Assembly (NCBI RefSeq): GCF_003194585.1
Contig: NZ_QHKZ01000008.1
Location: forward strand, 1-64,000
Reading direction: 5' to 3'
Length of the DNA stretch: 64,000 bases
Origin: Nocardioides daejeonensis
GTDB lineage: Bacteria; Actinomycetota; Actinomycetes; Propionibacteriales; Nocardioidaceae
Made by a program: the position numbers and the translations under genes. This document shows, one piece after another, positions 35,562-43,812 of the stretch. Within the stretch, counting starts at the first letter, position 1, and the number at the start of each line of letters is the position of its first letter. Below the pieces are notes generated by a model, which made no database searches, was not told the origin of the DNA, and saw only the letters and a program-made list of their open reading frames with translations.

Positions 35562-36728
35562 ATGCTTTCGGGGAACGAGCTGGACGCGGTGCATCGGCTG
35601 GCCGAGGGGACCAACCTGATCCACATCGGGCCCGAGAAGACCGGATCGACGGCGATCCAGTCGGCCTTCGCCGCATTGCGCCCGAGGTTGGCCGACTCGG
35701 GGGTCCTCTACCCCGGCAACCCCGAGCGGCCCCGGCCCTACCTGGAGGCACTGGGCTTCCACGGGCAGCGTGGCGCGCCGCCTCGCGACCCGGCCGAATG
35801 GCAGGACCTGCTCGACGAGGTGGCGGCGGCCAGCGCCTCGCGTGTGCTGATCAGCCACGAGCAGCTGGGACGTGCGACGGATGACCAGGTCCGGCAGGTC
35901 GTCGCGAGCCTTGGCGGCGAGCGTCCGCACGTGCTCATGGTGGCGCGACGCTACGACACCTTCATCCCCTCGCAGTGGCAGCAGGGTGTGAAGGCACGGA
36001 CCACCCTGAGCTACGAGGAGTACCTGCGCCTGGTCATGCGGGAGGACGACTCGCATGTGCTGTGGCAGACGACCTGGCGACCGCACGACACGGCCGAGCA
36101 GGTGCGTCGCTGGGGAAGCGTGGTGGGGGAGGACGCCGTCACGGTCGTGGTGGCGAACGACCAGGACCACGGCTTCCTCTTCGGAGTCTTCGAGCGGCTC
36201 TTCGGCCTCCCCGACGGGAGTCTCCGTGAGCATGTGGTCCGGTCCAACCGGTCGCTGACCTACCCCGAGGTGGAGCTCCTGCGTCAGTTCGCGATCGACT
36301 TGAAGGAACGCGGCGGGACGTTGGAGGACTTCCATCGGCTGATGCGGCAGGGCGTGCTGCGTGCGATGCGCACCCAGCCTGTGGTCGAGGGCGAGCCGCC
36401 GGTGCCGCCCTTGCCGCGTTGGGCGATGGACTTCGCGCGCCGACGCAGCGAGCAGCGGGTCTCCGACCTGCAGGCCCTTCAGGCGGAGGGACTGCACATC
36501 ATCGGCGACCTGGGCCGGTTGGAGATCCCGGCGGACGCGCCCATGTCGGAGGATCTCCTGCCGCCGGCAGTCGTCTCCCTGGAGACCGCCGTGCGAGTCA
36601 GCAGTGCTCTGGTGCGGATCGAGATGCGAGGACAACGCAGGCTGAAGCGTCGGGCGCGTCGGGCCACGCAGCGTGGGGCAGCCGAGCCGCCCGCCTCGAC
36701 CTCCTTGCTCAGCCGTTTCCGGCGTTGA
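35562..36728 (+). CDS. Sulfotransferase-fold protein, GPxKTG family, paralogue D
   Basis: 388 aa. G-P-E-K-T-G-S-T at 23-30; R129-x7-S137 followed by Q-W-Q. Ends in an Arg-rich tail. The start is fixed by the leaderless TATCCT box. It differs from paralogue C in lying apart from the adjacent 208-aa twin, with the CDP-ribitol synthase gene between them. Proposed function is again polymer sulfation. Confidence 0.68.
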   Translation: MLSGNELDAVHRLAEGTNLIHIGPEKTGSTAIQSAFAALRPRLADSGVLYPGNPERPRPYLEALGFHGQRGAPPRDPAEWQDLLDEVAAASASRVLISHEQLGRATDDQVRQVVASLGGERPHVLMVARRYDTFIPSQWQQGVKARTTLSYEEYLRLVMREDDSHVLWQTTWRPHDTAEQVRRWGSVVGEDAVTVVVANDQDHGFLFGVFERLFGLPDGSLREHVVRSNRSLTYPEVELLRQFAIDLKERGGTLEDFHRLMRQGVLRAMRTQPVVEGEPPVPPLPRWAMDFARRRSEQRVSDLQALQAEGLHIIGDLGRLEIPADAPMSEDLLPPAVVSLETAVRVSSALVRIEMRGQRRLKRRARRATQRGAAEPPASTSLLSRFRR

Positions 36729-36824
36729 CTGTGCTCGGAAGGACAGGCGGCGTTGCCGCTCCGGCCTGTGGGCGAGGTGTTGGTCGCAGGGCGCGGAGCG
36801 GCGGGAGATCCGGGTCTGTCTCGG

Positions 36825-36830
36825 TAAGGT
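36825..36830 (+). promoter_or_regulatory. -10 box TAAGGT of a leaderless start
   Basis: TAAGGT, seven bases, GTG 36838. Confidence 0.55.
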
Positions 36831-36837
36831 TCGGCGG

Positions 36838-38568
36838 GTGACTCTCCGCTCCCGCCTGGCCGACGTACGCCGCAGCCTCCGTCCGCAGCCGGTGCCGCCG
36901 GTGGTCGGGATCGTCGAGAGGTTCACCGCGAGGCAGCTCGTCGGTTGGGTCTCGGTCCCGGCCGACCTGCCGCCTGCGCCCGTCGACCTCTATGTCGGTC
37001 CCCACCTGATCTCCTCGACCTATCCCACGGCCGGTGTCCCGCTCTCCGGCATGGAGGTCGTCAAGGAGGACGGTCAGGCCCCCCGGCGCAGCCGCGGGAG
37101 CGGCATCACGGCCGGTCCGCGCGACGACCGCCGACACTCGCCGCAGGAGGTACGGGTCTTCAGCTTCCAGGTGCAGGGGTTGTGGGCGTTCCTCGGTCGG
37201 CGTGCGCGGGTCTCCGTGCGCTTCCGCGGCCAGGTGCTGCCGATCGCCGGTCACGGCATGTGGCTGAGCCCTCGTCGGGCCGGCGACGGGAGCATCGAGG
37301 AGCTGCTCGCACTCCTGGCATCCGGTCACAAGCTCTCCAAGTCCGGCAGCTTCGTGCCGCCGCTGGAGCAGAACGCCTCCTGGGGAGACGACGTCGCGGC
37401 CCTGTTCGGACAGACGCGGACCGTCCTCGCGGAGCGTGGACTCGAGCCGTTCCTGGTCTACGGAAGTCTGCTCGGGCATGTCCGAGACGGTGGCCCGATC
37501 AGCCACGACAACGACTTCGACGCGGCGTACATCTCGTCGCACGCGACCGGGGAGGACGTCGCTGGCGAGCTTGTCGAGATCGCCCTGGAGCTGCGTAGGT
37601 CCGGCTTGGTGGTCGACCTCCGGCACCGGCTGCTGCATATCCACGACCCGGAGTCGGGGCGGAAGATCGACCTCTTCCACTCCTGGTTCGACGACGCCGA
37701 CAACTACCGCATCACGTGGGGTGTGGCCGGCACGACGCCCTTCCGGCGCGCCGATTGGCACGGCACCGAGGAGGTCGACTTCGCAGGCGGCCGCTTCCTT
37801 GCTCCCCGCCAGCCCGAGCGCCTGCTCGCGCACCTCTACGGGGAGGACTGGCGGTTGCCGAAGCCGGGTTTCAACTGGAACCTGAGCCGGGTGGATGCCG
37901 CGGAGGACGGCGTGCTCACCACCGACCAGCGCACCAAGGTCTACTGGGCGAACTTCTACGCCACCAACGAGTACAGGGCTGGTTCGACGTTCTTCGAGTT
38001 CGTCAACGCGCACCCGGCCATGCCGGCGACGGTGGTCGACATCGGGTGCGGCGACGGTCGGGACGCCTGTGCCTTCGGGGCCGCGGGACGGCGCGTCCTG
38101 GGGCTGGACCAGTCGCCGGTCGGCATCGAGCACGCTCGCGAGAAGGCGGCCGGGCTCGGCCTCGAGGAGGTCGCCTTCGAGGTCTGCGACGTGGCCGACG
38201 AGCAGGCTCTGGGTGCTGTCCTCGACCGCGGTGCCGGTGCGCGGAGCGGACCGGTGCTCTTCTATCTGCGTTTCTTCCTGCACGCGATCAACGAGGAGAT
38301 CCAGGAGCGGCTGCTTGCCGCCGTTCGCACCCACGCGCGACCGGGGGATCTCTTCGCGGCCGAGTTCCGCACCGACAAGGACAGCGACGCGGAGAAGGTG
38401 CACGGCAACCACTACCGCCGGTTCCAGAACGCCGAGGCGTTCCGGGAGCGCCTGGTGGGCACCTTCGGTTTCGACGAGTTGCTCTTCGAGATCGAGTCGA
38501 CCGGCCTCTCGCCGTACCGGGGGGAGGATCCGGTGCTCTACCGGGTGATCGCGCGCCGTACGGCGTGA
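36838..38568 (+). CDS. LicD-like phosphotransferase / SAM methyltransferase fusion
   Basis: 576 aa. Residues 1-190 have no recognised domain. About 200-335 resembles the LicD/FKRP nucleotidyltransferase-fold family: V-Y-G-S-L-L-G-H-V-R near 206, then H-D-N-D-F-D, the metal-binding acidic triad. About 395-575 is a class I methyltransferase with V-V-D-I-G-C-G-D-G-R (near 399) and L-G-L-D. LicD adds phosphocholine to teichoic acids, and FKRP/fukutin add ribitol-phosphate to a glycan. So this protein could attach a phospho-substituent and methylate the polymer. The GTG start is set by the TAAGGT box. It is the last gene of the surface-polymer region. Confidence 0.75.
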   Translation: MTLRSRLADVRRSLRPQPVPPVVGIVERFTARQLVGWVSVPADLPPAPVDLYVGPHLISSTYPTAGVPLSGMEVVKEDGQAPRRSRGSGITAGPRDDRRHSPQEVRVFSFQVQGLWAFLGRRARVSVRFRGQVLPIAGHGMWLSPRRAGDGSIEELLALLASGHKLSKSGSFVPPLEQNASWGDDVAALFGQTRTVLAERGLEPFLVYGSLLGHVRDGGPISHDNDFDAAYISSHATGEDVAGELVEIALELRRSGLVVDLRHRLLHIHDPESGRKIDLFHSWFDDADNYRITWGVAGTTPFRRADWHGTEEVDFAGGRFLAPRQPERLLAHLYGEDWRLPKPGFNWNLSRVDAAEDGVLTTDQRTKVYWANFYATNEYRAGSTFFEFVNAHPAMPATVVDIGCGDGRDACAFGAAGRRVLGLDQSPVGIEHAREKAAGLGLEEVAFEVCDVADEQALGAVLDRGAGARSGPVLFYLRFFLHAINEEIQERLLAAVRTHARPGDLFAAEFRTDKDSDAEKVHGNHYRRFQNAEAFRERLVGTFGFDELLFEIESTGLSPYRGEDPVLYRVIARRTA

Positions 38569-38727
38569 TCCCGCGCCGTGTGACCCAGCCCACCGATCCT
38601 TCTGGTTCACAGCCGGAATCGGCAGGCGTAGCGTTGGTGTTCGAGCCAGCAAGGGCAACGTCCGGTACCTGATCCGGCCCGCTTCGGTGGGTGGTCGGCG
38701 GGACTGGAACGAACAGATTGGACCGTC

Positions 38728-39633
38728 ATGACCGCAGCATTGCGGGTCGGTGTGGTGGGCGCGGGACGCGTCGGAGCCGTGCTGGCCGCTGCACTCCGCG
38801 ACGCCGGGCACTCGGTGGTCGCGGTCGCTGGCGAATCCCAGGCCTCGCGCGCCCGGATCGCCGATCTGCTCCCGGGAATCCCGGTCGAGAAGCCCACAGC
38901 CGTCGCTCGCTCGTGCGACCTGCTGTTGCTCACGGTTCCCGACGACATGCTCGCCAACGTGGTGAGCACCCTTGCCGCCGCCGGCGCGATCCGTTCCGGG
39001 CAGTACGTCGTCCACACCTCCGGCAGGCACGGCCTGGCCGTCCTCGACCCTGCGACGCTGGCCGGCGCCCGGCCGATCGCCCTGCACCCGGCGATGACCT
39101 TCACCGGCACGGCGCTCGACCTCGGGCGGCTGGGCGGTTGCGTCTTCGGCGTGACCGCCGGCACCGGCGAGCGGGAGCTCGTGGAGTCGTTGGTCGCCGA
39201 TCTCGGCGGCCGTCCGATGTGGGTGCCTGAGGAGCGTCGCACGCTCTACCACGCCGGTCTCGCCCACGGCGCCAACCATCTGGTCACCCTCGTTGCCGAG
39301 GCGATGGAGATGCTGGCCGCCGCCGGCGGCGACCACCCGGCCGACACGCTGCGCCCCCTCCTCGAGGCTGCCCTCGACAACGCCCTCAACCAAGGGGACC
39401 GCGCGCTGACCGGGCCCATCGTGCGTGGAGATGTGGAGACCGTGCGGGCCCACCTCGCCGACCTCGTGCACAGCGCACCACACACGCTCCCGTCGTACGT
39501 CGCGATGGCCCGCTCGACGCTCGACCGTGCCGTCGCCGACGGTCGGCTGCTGCCGTTGCGTGCCGCCAAGATGTCGCAGGTGCTCGAGGCCTCGTTGACC
39601 GGGCTGCCGACACCGAACCGGGTGGTCGGCTGA
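38728..39633 (+). CDS. Rossmann-fold DUF2520 protein next to panC
   Basis: 301 aa. N-terminal NAD(P)-binding fold (V-G-V-V-G-A-G-R-V-G at 7-16) and C-terminal all-helical DUF2520 domain. Resembles ketopantoate reductase/6-phosphogluconate-dehydrogenase-like proteins. In actinobacteria it precedes panC, so a role in pantothenate synthesis, perhaps as a ketopantoate reductase, has been suggested; this is not shown by sequence. The stop overlaps the panC start (TGATG at 39631). Confidence 0.85.
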   Translation: MTAALRVGVVGAGRVGAVLAAALRDAGHSVVAVAGESQASRARIADLLPGIPVEKPTAVARSCDLLLLTVPDDMLANVVSTLAAAGAIRSGQYVVHTSGRHGLAVLDPATLAGARPIALHPAMTFTGTALDLGRLGGCVFGVTAGTGERELVESLVADLGGRPMWVPEERRTLYHAGLAHGANHLVTLVAEAMEMLAAAGGDHPADTLRPLLEAALDNALNQGDRALTGPIVRGDVETVRAHLADLVHSAPHTLPSYVAMARSTLDRAVADGRLLPLRAAKMSQVLEASLTGLPTPNRVVG

Positions 39634-40574
39634 TGGTCCGCCCGCAGTTGGCCAGCACCCGCGCCGAGCTTGCGGAGCTGCTGGCTCCGCATCGCGCCGC
39701 CGGTCGCCGGGTGGGCTTCGTGCCCACGATGGGCGCCTTGCATGACGGCCACGCCTCGCTGATGCGCGTTGCGAAGGAGAGGGTCTCGACAAGCTCGACC
39801 ACCGGCGTCAGCTCGACCACTGGCGTCAGCTCGACCACCGGCGTCGGGCCGGTGGTGGTCTCGATCTTCGTCAACCCGCTGCAGTTCGGGGCGGGCGAGG
39901 ATCTCGACCGCTACCCGCGCACGCTGGAGGCCGACCTCGACCTGTGCGCCGCGCAGGGCGTCGACGTGGTCTTCGCGCCCGCGGTCGAGGAGGTCTACCC
40001 CGGCGGCGACCCGCACGTGACCGTCGAGCCGGGCCCGCTGGGCACCGTGCTGGAGGGCGCTACCCGTCCGGGCCACTACCGAGGCGTCCTCACCGTGGTG
40101 GCGAAGCTCTTCGGACTGGTCCGCCCCGACGTCGCCGTCTTCGGCCAGAAGGACTACCAGCAGCTGGTGCTCGTACGCCGCATGGTCGCCGACCTCTGCC
40201 TGGGCATCGACGTCGTCGGTGCCGAGACGATACGGGAGGAGGGTGGCCTGGCCATGAGCTCTCGTAACCGCTACCTCGACGTGGGGCAGCGCGAGCTGGC
40301 ACTCGGCCTCTCGCGCGCACTGCGCGCCGGCGTCCTCAAGGCGGCCGACGGCCCCGATGCGGTCCGCATGGCCGCGCTCTCCGAGCTCACCGACCAGACC
40401 GGTGTGGAGGTCGACTATCTCGTCGTCACCGCTCCCGACCTGGCCGAGGCGCCCAGCCGCGGCGAGGGCCGTGTGCTGGTCGCCGCCAAGGTCGGGAACA
40501 CCCGGCTGATCGACAACGTTCCGGTGTTCCTGGGCAGAGCTGAGGAACAGTCCACCGCAGGAGGAGACAACTGA
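39633..40574 (+). CDS. panC: Pantothenate synthetase with in-frame repeat insertion
   Basis: 313-aa ATP-dependent ligase joining pantoate and beta-alanine. Signatures: [10 protein letters not shown] (residues about 31-40), [14 protein letters not shown] and M-S-S-R-N. Between the first helix (A-K-E-R) and the strand V-V-V-S-I-F-V-N lies an unusual Ser/Thr/Gly-rich stretch encoded by three 18-bp repeats (39792-39845), absent from normal PanC. It falls in a loop, so the enzyme may still work. Start overlaps DUF2520; the stop overlaps panD (TGATG). Confidence 0.95.
   Translation: MVRPQLASTRAELAELLAPHRAAGRRVGFVPTMGALHDGHASLMRVAKERVSTSSTTGVSSTTGVSSTTGVGPVVVSIFVNPLQFGAGEDLDRYPRTLEADLDLCAAQGVDVVFAPAVEEVYPGGDPHVTVEPGPLGTVLEGATRPGHYRGVLTVVAKLFGLVRPDVAVFGQKDYQQLVLVRRMVADLCLGIDVVGAETIREEGGLAMSSRNRYLDVGQRELALGLSRALRAGVLKAADGPDAVRMAALSELTDQTGVEVDYLVVTAPDLAEAPSRGEGRVLVAAKVGNTRLIDNVPVFLGRAEEQSTAGGDN
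39783..39845 (+). repeat. Dispersed repeat translated within panC
   Basis: GTCTCGAC at 39783-39790 runs into three tandem 18-mers (AGCTCGACCACCGGCGTC at 39792-39809, 39810-39827 with one change, and 39828-39845). The first part is the reverse complement of the repeat at 6294. The frame is preserved (3 x 18 bp), giving a three-fold Ser-Ser-Thr-Thr-Gly-Val unit. Confidence 0.85.
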
Positions 40575-40993
40575 TGCTGCGCACCATGATGAAGAGCAAG
40601 ATCCACCGGGCCACCGTCACCCAGGCAGATCTGCACTACGTCGGGTCTGTCACCGTCGACGAGGACCTCCTCGACGCTGCCGACCTCCTGGCCGGTGAGC
40701 TCGTCCACATCGTCGACATCACCAACGGCGCTCGTCTGGAGACTTACACCATCGCGGGCGAGCGGGGCTCGGGCGTCATCGGCATCAACGGAGCCGCCGC
40801 ACGGCTGGTGCACCCCGGGGATCTGGTGATCCTCATCGGCTACGGCCAGATGGAGACGGCCGAGGCCCGCGGGTACCAGCCGTCCGTGGTCTTCGTCGAT
40901 GGCGACAACAAGATCCTGGCCACCGGCTTCGACCCCGCGGAGGCGGCCGAGGGCAGCGGCCTGGTGCGGGGCGACATCACCGCCGGTCGCTGA
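40574..40993 (+). CDS. panD: Aspartate 1-decarboxylase
   Basis: 139-aa pyruvoyl-dependent enzyme making beta-alanine for PanC. The self-cleavage site is G-S within H-Y-V-G-S (near 24-25, Ser25 becoming the pyruvoyl group), preceded by [10 protein letters not shown]. Start overlaps the panC stop; part of the operon DUF2520-panC-panD-nadB-nadC-coaX. Confidence 0.96.
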   Translation: MLRTMMKSKIHRATVTQADLHYVGSVTVDEDLLDAADLLAGELVHIVDITNGARLETYTIAGERGSGVIGINGAAARLVHPGDLVILIGYGQMETAEARGYQPSVVFVDGDNKILATGFDPAEAAEGSGLVRGDITAGR

Positions 40994-41017
40994 AGCGACT
41001 GGTGGGAGGATCACCCC

Positions 41018-42781
41018 GTGCCTACGACGCCTGATCCGCTGCTGCCGGGTCGCCTGACCGCTCCCGAGCCGGGCTGGGTGACCCGCTCCGATGTCGTGGT
41101 CATCGGCTCCGGTATCGCCGGACTGACCGCCGCGCTGCGGATCGACGCCGAGCTCCGGGCCCGCGCCGACGACGACGGAGCCACCGTGATGGTGGTGACC
41201 AAGGACGTGCTCAACGCGGGCTCCACGCAGTGGGCTCAGGGCGGGATCGCGGCAGCCTTGGGACCGGGGGACACGCCGGAGCAGCACGAGCGGGACACGC
41301 TGGTCGCGGGCGCAGGCGCCTGCGACCTCGAGGCCGTGCGGGTGCTCGTCAACGAGGGCCCGGCGGCGGTCCGGGAGCTGATCGCGCTCGGCACCCGCTT
41401 CGACCACCACGACGGTGTGCTCTCGTTGACCCGCGAAGGTGGTCACCATCGGGACCGCATCGCTCACGCGGGCGGCGACGCCACCGGTGCGGAGATCCAG
41501 CGTGCGCTGATCGCCGCGGTCGAGGCAGCACCCTCCATCGAGGTCATCCAACATGCGCTCGCGCTCGACCTGCTCCGCGACGCCGACGGCGGCGTTGCGG
41601 GCGTCACGCTGCACGTGATCGGCGAGGGCCAGCGTGACGGCGTCGGCGCGGTGCACTGTCGCGCCGTCGTACTCGCCAGTGGCGGGATCGGCCAGGTCTT
41701 CTCGGCCTCCACGAACCCGGCAGTGTCCACCGGGGACGGCATGGCGCTGGCGCTGCGGGCCGGTGCCCGGCTGCGCGACCTGGAGTTCGTGCAGTTCCAC
41801 CCCACTGTCATGTACCTCGGTGCCGACTCCAGTGGTCAGCAGCCGCTGATCTCCGAGGCTGTTCGCGGCGAGGGTGCGGTGCTGGTCGACTTCGACGGCG
41901 GCCGCTTCATGCAGGGTCAGCACGAGCTCGCCGACCTGGCTCCCCGCGACGTCGTCGCCAAGGCCATCACCCGGCGCATGCACGAGCAGGACCGCCCGCA
42001 CATGTGGCTGGACGGTCGTCACCTCGGTGCACCTGCCGACGCTCCCCTCGATGCGACGACGCTGGAGCAGCGGACCGCGTTCTGGGAGCGTCGCTTCCCG
42101 ACGATCCTCAGCACCTGCCGCTCCCACGGCGTCGATCCGGTCGTCGACCTGATCCCGGTTGCTCCAGCCGAGCACTACGCCTCCGGCGGTGTCGTCACCG
42201 ACCTGTGGGGCCGCACCGACATCCCGGGCCTCTACGCGACCGGGGAGGCGGCCTGTTCCGGCGTCCACGGCGCGAACCGACTTGCTTCCAACTCGCTCCT
42301 CGAGGGGTTGGTCTTCTCCCGGCGGATCGCCCAGGTCCTGCCGGGCGAGCTGCGGTCCTGGGGTGCGCCGTTGCCCGACGTGCGCGTGCCTGGGATCGTC
42401 CGGGCCGACGTACGGCCGGGCCTGCAGGCGGCGATGACCGGGCGCGTGGGTGTGCTCCGCAACGAGGCCGGGTTGCGCCAGGCGCTCACCGAGCTCGCGA
42501 CGATGGTCGACGAGGTTGCGCCGGAGGTGGGCGTAGCGGCTTGGGAGACCACCAACCTGCTGCAGGTCAGCCTGGCGCTGGCCGGCGCCGCTCTCGCGCG
42601 TGCCGAGACCCGCGGTTCCCACTGGCGCGAAGATCATCCCGAGCGTGACGACGTCGCCTGCGCGGGGCACCACGACACCACGCTTGCCGACCGCCGCCTG
42701 CGACGGGAGTTCCGTCCGAGCCCGGCGACCGACACGGTCGGAACGGCCGACCTGGTCTCGACAGAAGGAGCCGCCTTGTGA
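41018..42781 (+). CDS. nadB: L-aspartate oxidase
   Basis: 587-aa flavoprotein that oxidises L-aspartate to iminoaspartate, the first step of de novo NAD synthesis. N-terminal FAD-binding dinucleotide motif V-I-G-S-G-I-A-G-L (near 28), S-T-Q-W-A-Q-G-G-I (near 69), the fumarate-reductase-type H-P-T region and a helical C-terminal domain. GTG start. The last residues (V-S-T-E-G) fall in GTCTCGACAG, resembling the start of the repeat seen in panC. Overlaps nadC (GTGA). No nadA is present in this window. Confidence 0.95.
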   Translation: MPTTPDPLLPGRLTAPEPGWVTRSDVVVIGSGIAGLTAALRIDAELRARADDDGATVMVVTKDVLNAGSTQWAQGGIAAALGPGDTPEQHERDTLVAGAGACDLEAVRVLVNEGPAAVRELIALGTRFDHHDGVLSLTREGGHHRDRIAHAGGDATGAEIQRALIAAVEAAPSIEVIQHALALDLLRDADGGVAGVTLHVIGEGQRDGVGAVHCRAVVLASGGIGQVFSASTNPAVSTGDGMALALRAGARLRDLEFVQFHPTVMYLGADSSGQQPLISEAVRGEGAVLVDFDGGRFMQGQHELADLAPRDVVAKAITRRMHEQDRPHMWLDGRHLGAPADAPLDATTLEQRTAFWERRFPTILSTCRSHGVDPVVDLIPVAPAEHYASGGVVTDLWGRTDIPGLYATGEAACSGVHGANRLASNSLLEGLVFSRRIAQVLPGELRSWGAPLPDVRVPGIVRADVRPGLQAAMTGRVGVLRNEAGLRQALTELATMVDEVAPEVGVAAWETTNLLQVSLALAGAALARAETRGSHWREDHPERDDVACAGHHDTTLADRRLRREFRPSPATDTVGTADLVSTEGAAL

Positions 42782-43809
42782 GCGACGGAGCCGAGCGAGG
42801 TACGAGCGAGCGACCGAGCGAACCCACCACGCCGAGCGACGGAGCCGAGCGGGGTACGAGCGAGCGACCGAGCGAACCCACCACGCCGAGCGTTGCGCGC
42901 CTCGGGTTCGACGACCTGCCTGCTGCTCTCGTCGCCGAACTGCAGAAGGCCGGCCTTGATCCCCGCGGGCTCTACGACCATGTCGCGCTCGCGCTGGCCG
43001 AGGACGTGCCCACCGATGACGTGACGAGTGCGGCGACGATCCCCGGCTCGCAGGAGGGCGTGGCCGACCTGGTGAGCCGGGAGGCGGGCACCGTCGCCGG
43101 TACCGCCGTCGCCGAGCTGGTCTTCCGCTACGTCGTCGGCAGCGAGGTCCGGGTGGAGCGACCGGTCCACGACGGCACCGCAGTCCAGCGCGGTACGACG
43201 TTGCTCACCGTCGCCGGGCCGGTCCGGCAGCTGTTGATCGCGGAGCGCACCGCGCTGAACTTCCTCTGCCGTCTCTCCGGGATCGCCACCGACACCGCGC
43301 GTTGGGTCACCGCTCTCGGGGGGAGCGGTGCCCGGGTACGCGACACCCGCAAGACCACCCCCGGTTGGCGGCGTCTGGAGAAGTACGCCGTGCGGTGCGG
43401 TGGCGGGGTCAACCACCGCGCGTCCCTCTCGGACCAGGCCCTGATCAAGGACAACCACGTGCTTGCCGCCGGTGGCGTCGTGGCGGCGTACCGTGCCGTG
43501 CAGGAGGCGTACGCCGACCGGACACCGCCGCTGCCGATCCAGGTCGAGGTCGACTCGCTGGAGCAGTTGGCCGAAGTGCTCGACGCCGGCGCTACGCAGG
43601 TACTGCTCGACAACATGGTCCCCGACCAGATGCGTGAGGCGGTGCGTCTCAACGCTGGTCGCGCGACGCTCGAGGCATCGGGGGGGCTGACCCTCGAGAC
43701 CGCTGCCGCGGTCGCCGCTACGGGTGTCGACTACATCGCGGTCGGTGCGCTGACCCACTCCACCAACGTGTTCGACGTGGGGATGGACCTGCGGCCGGAC
43801 GGAGCCTGA
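42778..43809 (+). CDS. nadC: Nicotinate-nucleotide pyrophosphorylase with repeat-derived N-terminus
   Basis: 343-aa quinolinate phosphoribosyltransferase, making nicotinate mononucleotide from quinolinate and PRPP. The catalytic domain is complete: R-T-A-L-N-F-L-C-R-L-S-G, R-D-T-R-K-T-T-P-G-W-R, K-D-N-H, L-D-N-M and E-A-S-G-G. The first 37 residues come from two 18-residue repeats (54-bp units), absent in ordinary NadC. The start is GTG 42778, with AAGGAG seven bases upstream and overlapping the nadB stop; no later start fits. The core protein begins near residue 40. Confidence 0.95.
   Translation: MSDGAERGTSERPSEPTTPSDGAERGTSERPSEPTTPSVARLGFDDLPAALVAELQKAGLDPRGLYDHVALALAEDVPTDDVTSAATIPGSQEGVADLVSREAGTVAGTAVAELVFRYVVGSEVRVERPVHDGTAVQRGTTLLTVAGPVRQLLIAERTALNFLCRLSGIATDTARWVTALGGSGARVRDTRKTTPGWRRLEKYAVRCGGGVNHRASLSDQALIKDNHVLAAGGVVAAYRAVQEAYADRTPPLPIQVEVDSLEQLAEVLDAGATQVLLDNMVPDQMREAVRLNAGRATLEASGGLTLETAAAVAATGVDYIAVGALTHSTNVFDVGMDLRPDGA
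42780..42887 (+). repeat. Tandem 54-bp repeat at the 5' end of nadC
   Basis: Two 54-bp units (42780-42833, 42834-42887) differ at one base (A/G), and a third begins (GAGCG). Each encodes an 18-residue Ser/Glu/Arg/Pro unit. Units start at the last base of the GTG start codon. Rich in GAGCGA/GAGCG repeats. Confidence 0.9.
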
Positions 43810-43812
43810 GCC

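Noticed and set aside
16863-38568. Recently acquired island of foreign composition
   Set aside because: By eye, codon choice and GC look like the flanks, and there is no integrase or tRNA boundary. An old or lineage-specific insertion is more likely, but I could not compute composition.
36709-39792. Minus-strand open frame of more than 1000 codons across the LicD fusion and DUF2520
   Set aside because: It is antisense to clear genes, has no recognisable motif and shows the Arg/Pro/Gly-rich composition of a high-GC shadow frame.
39783-39845. CRISPR-like repeats in panC
   Set aside because: Units are contiguous 18-mers without spacers and keep the reading frame.
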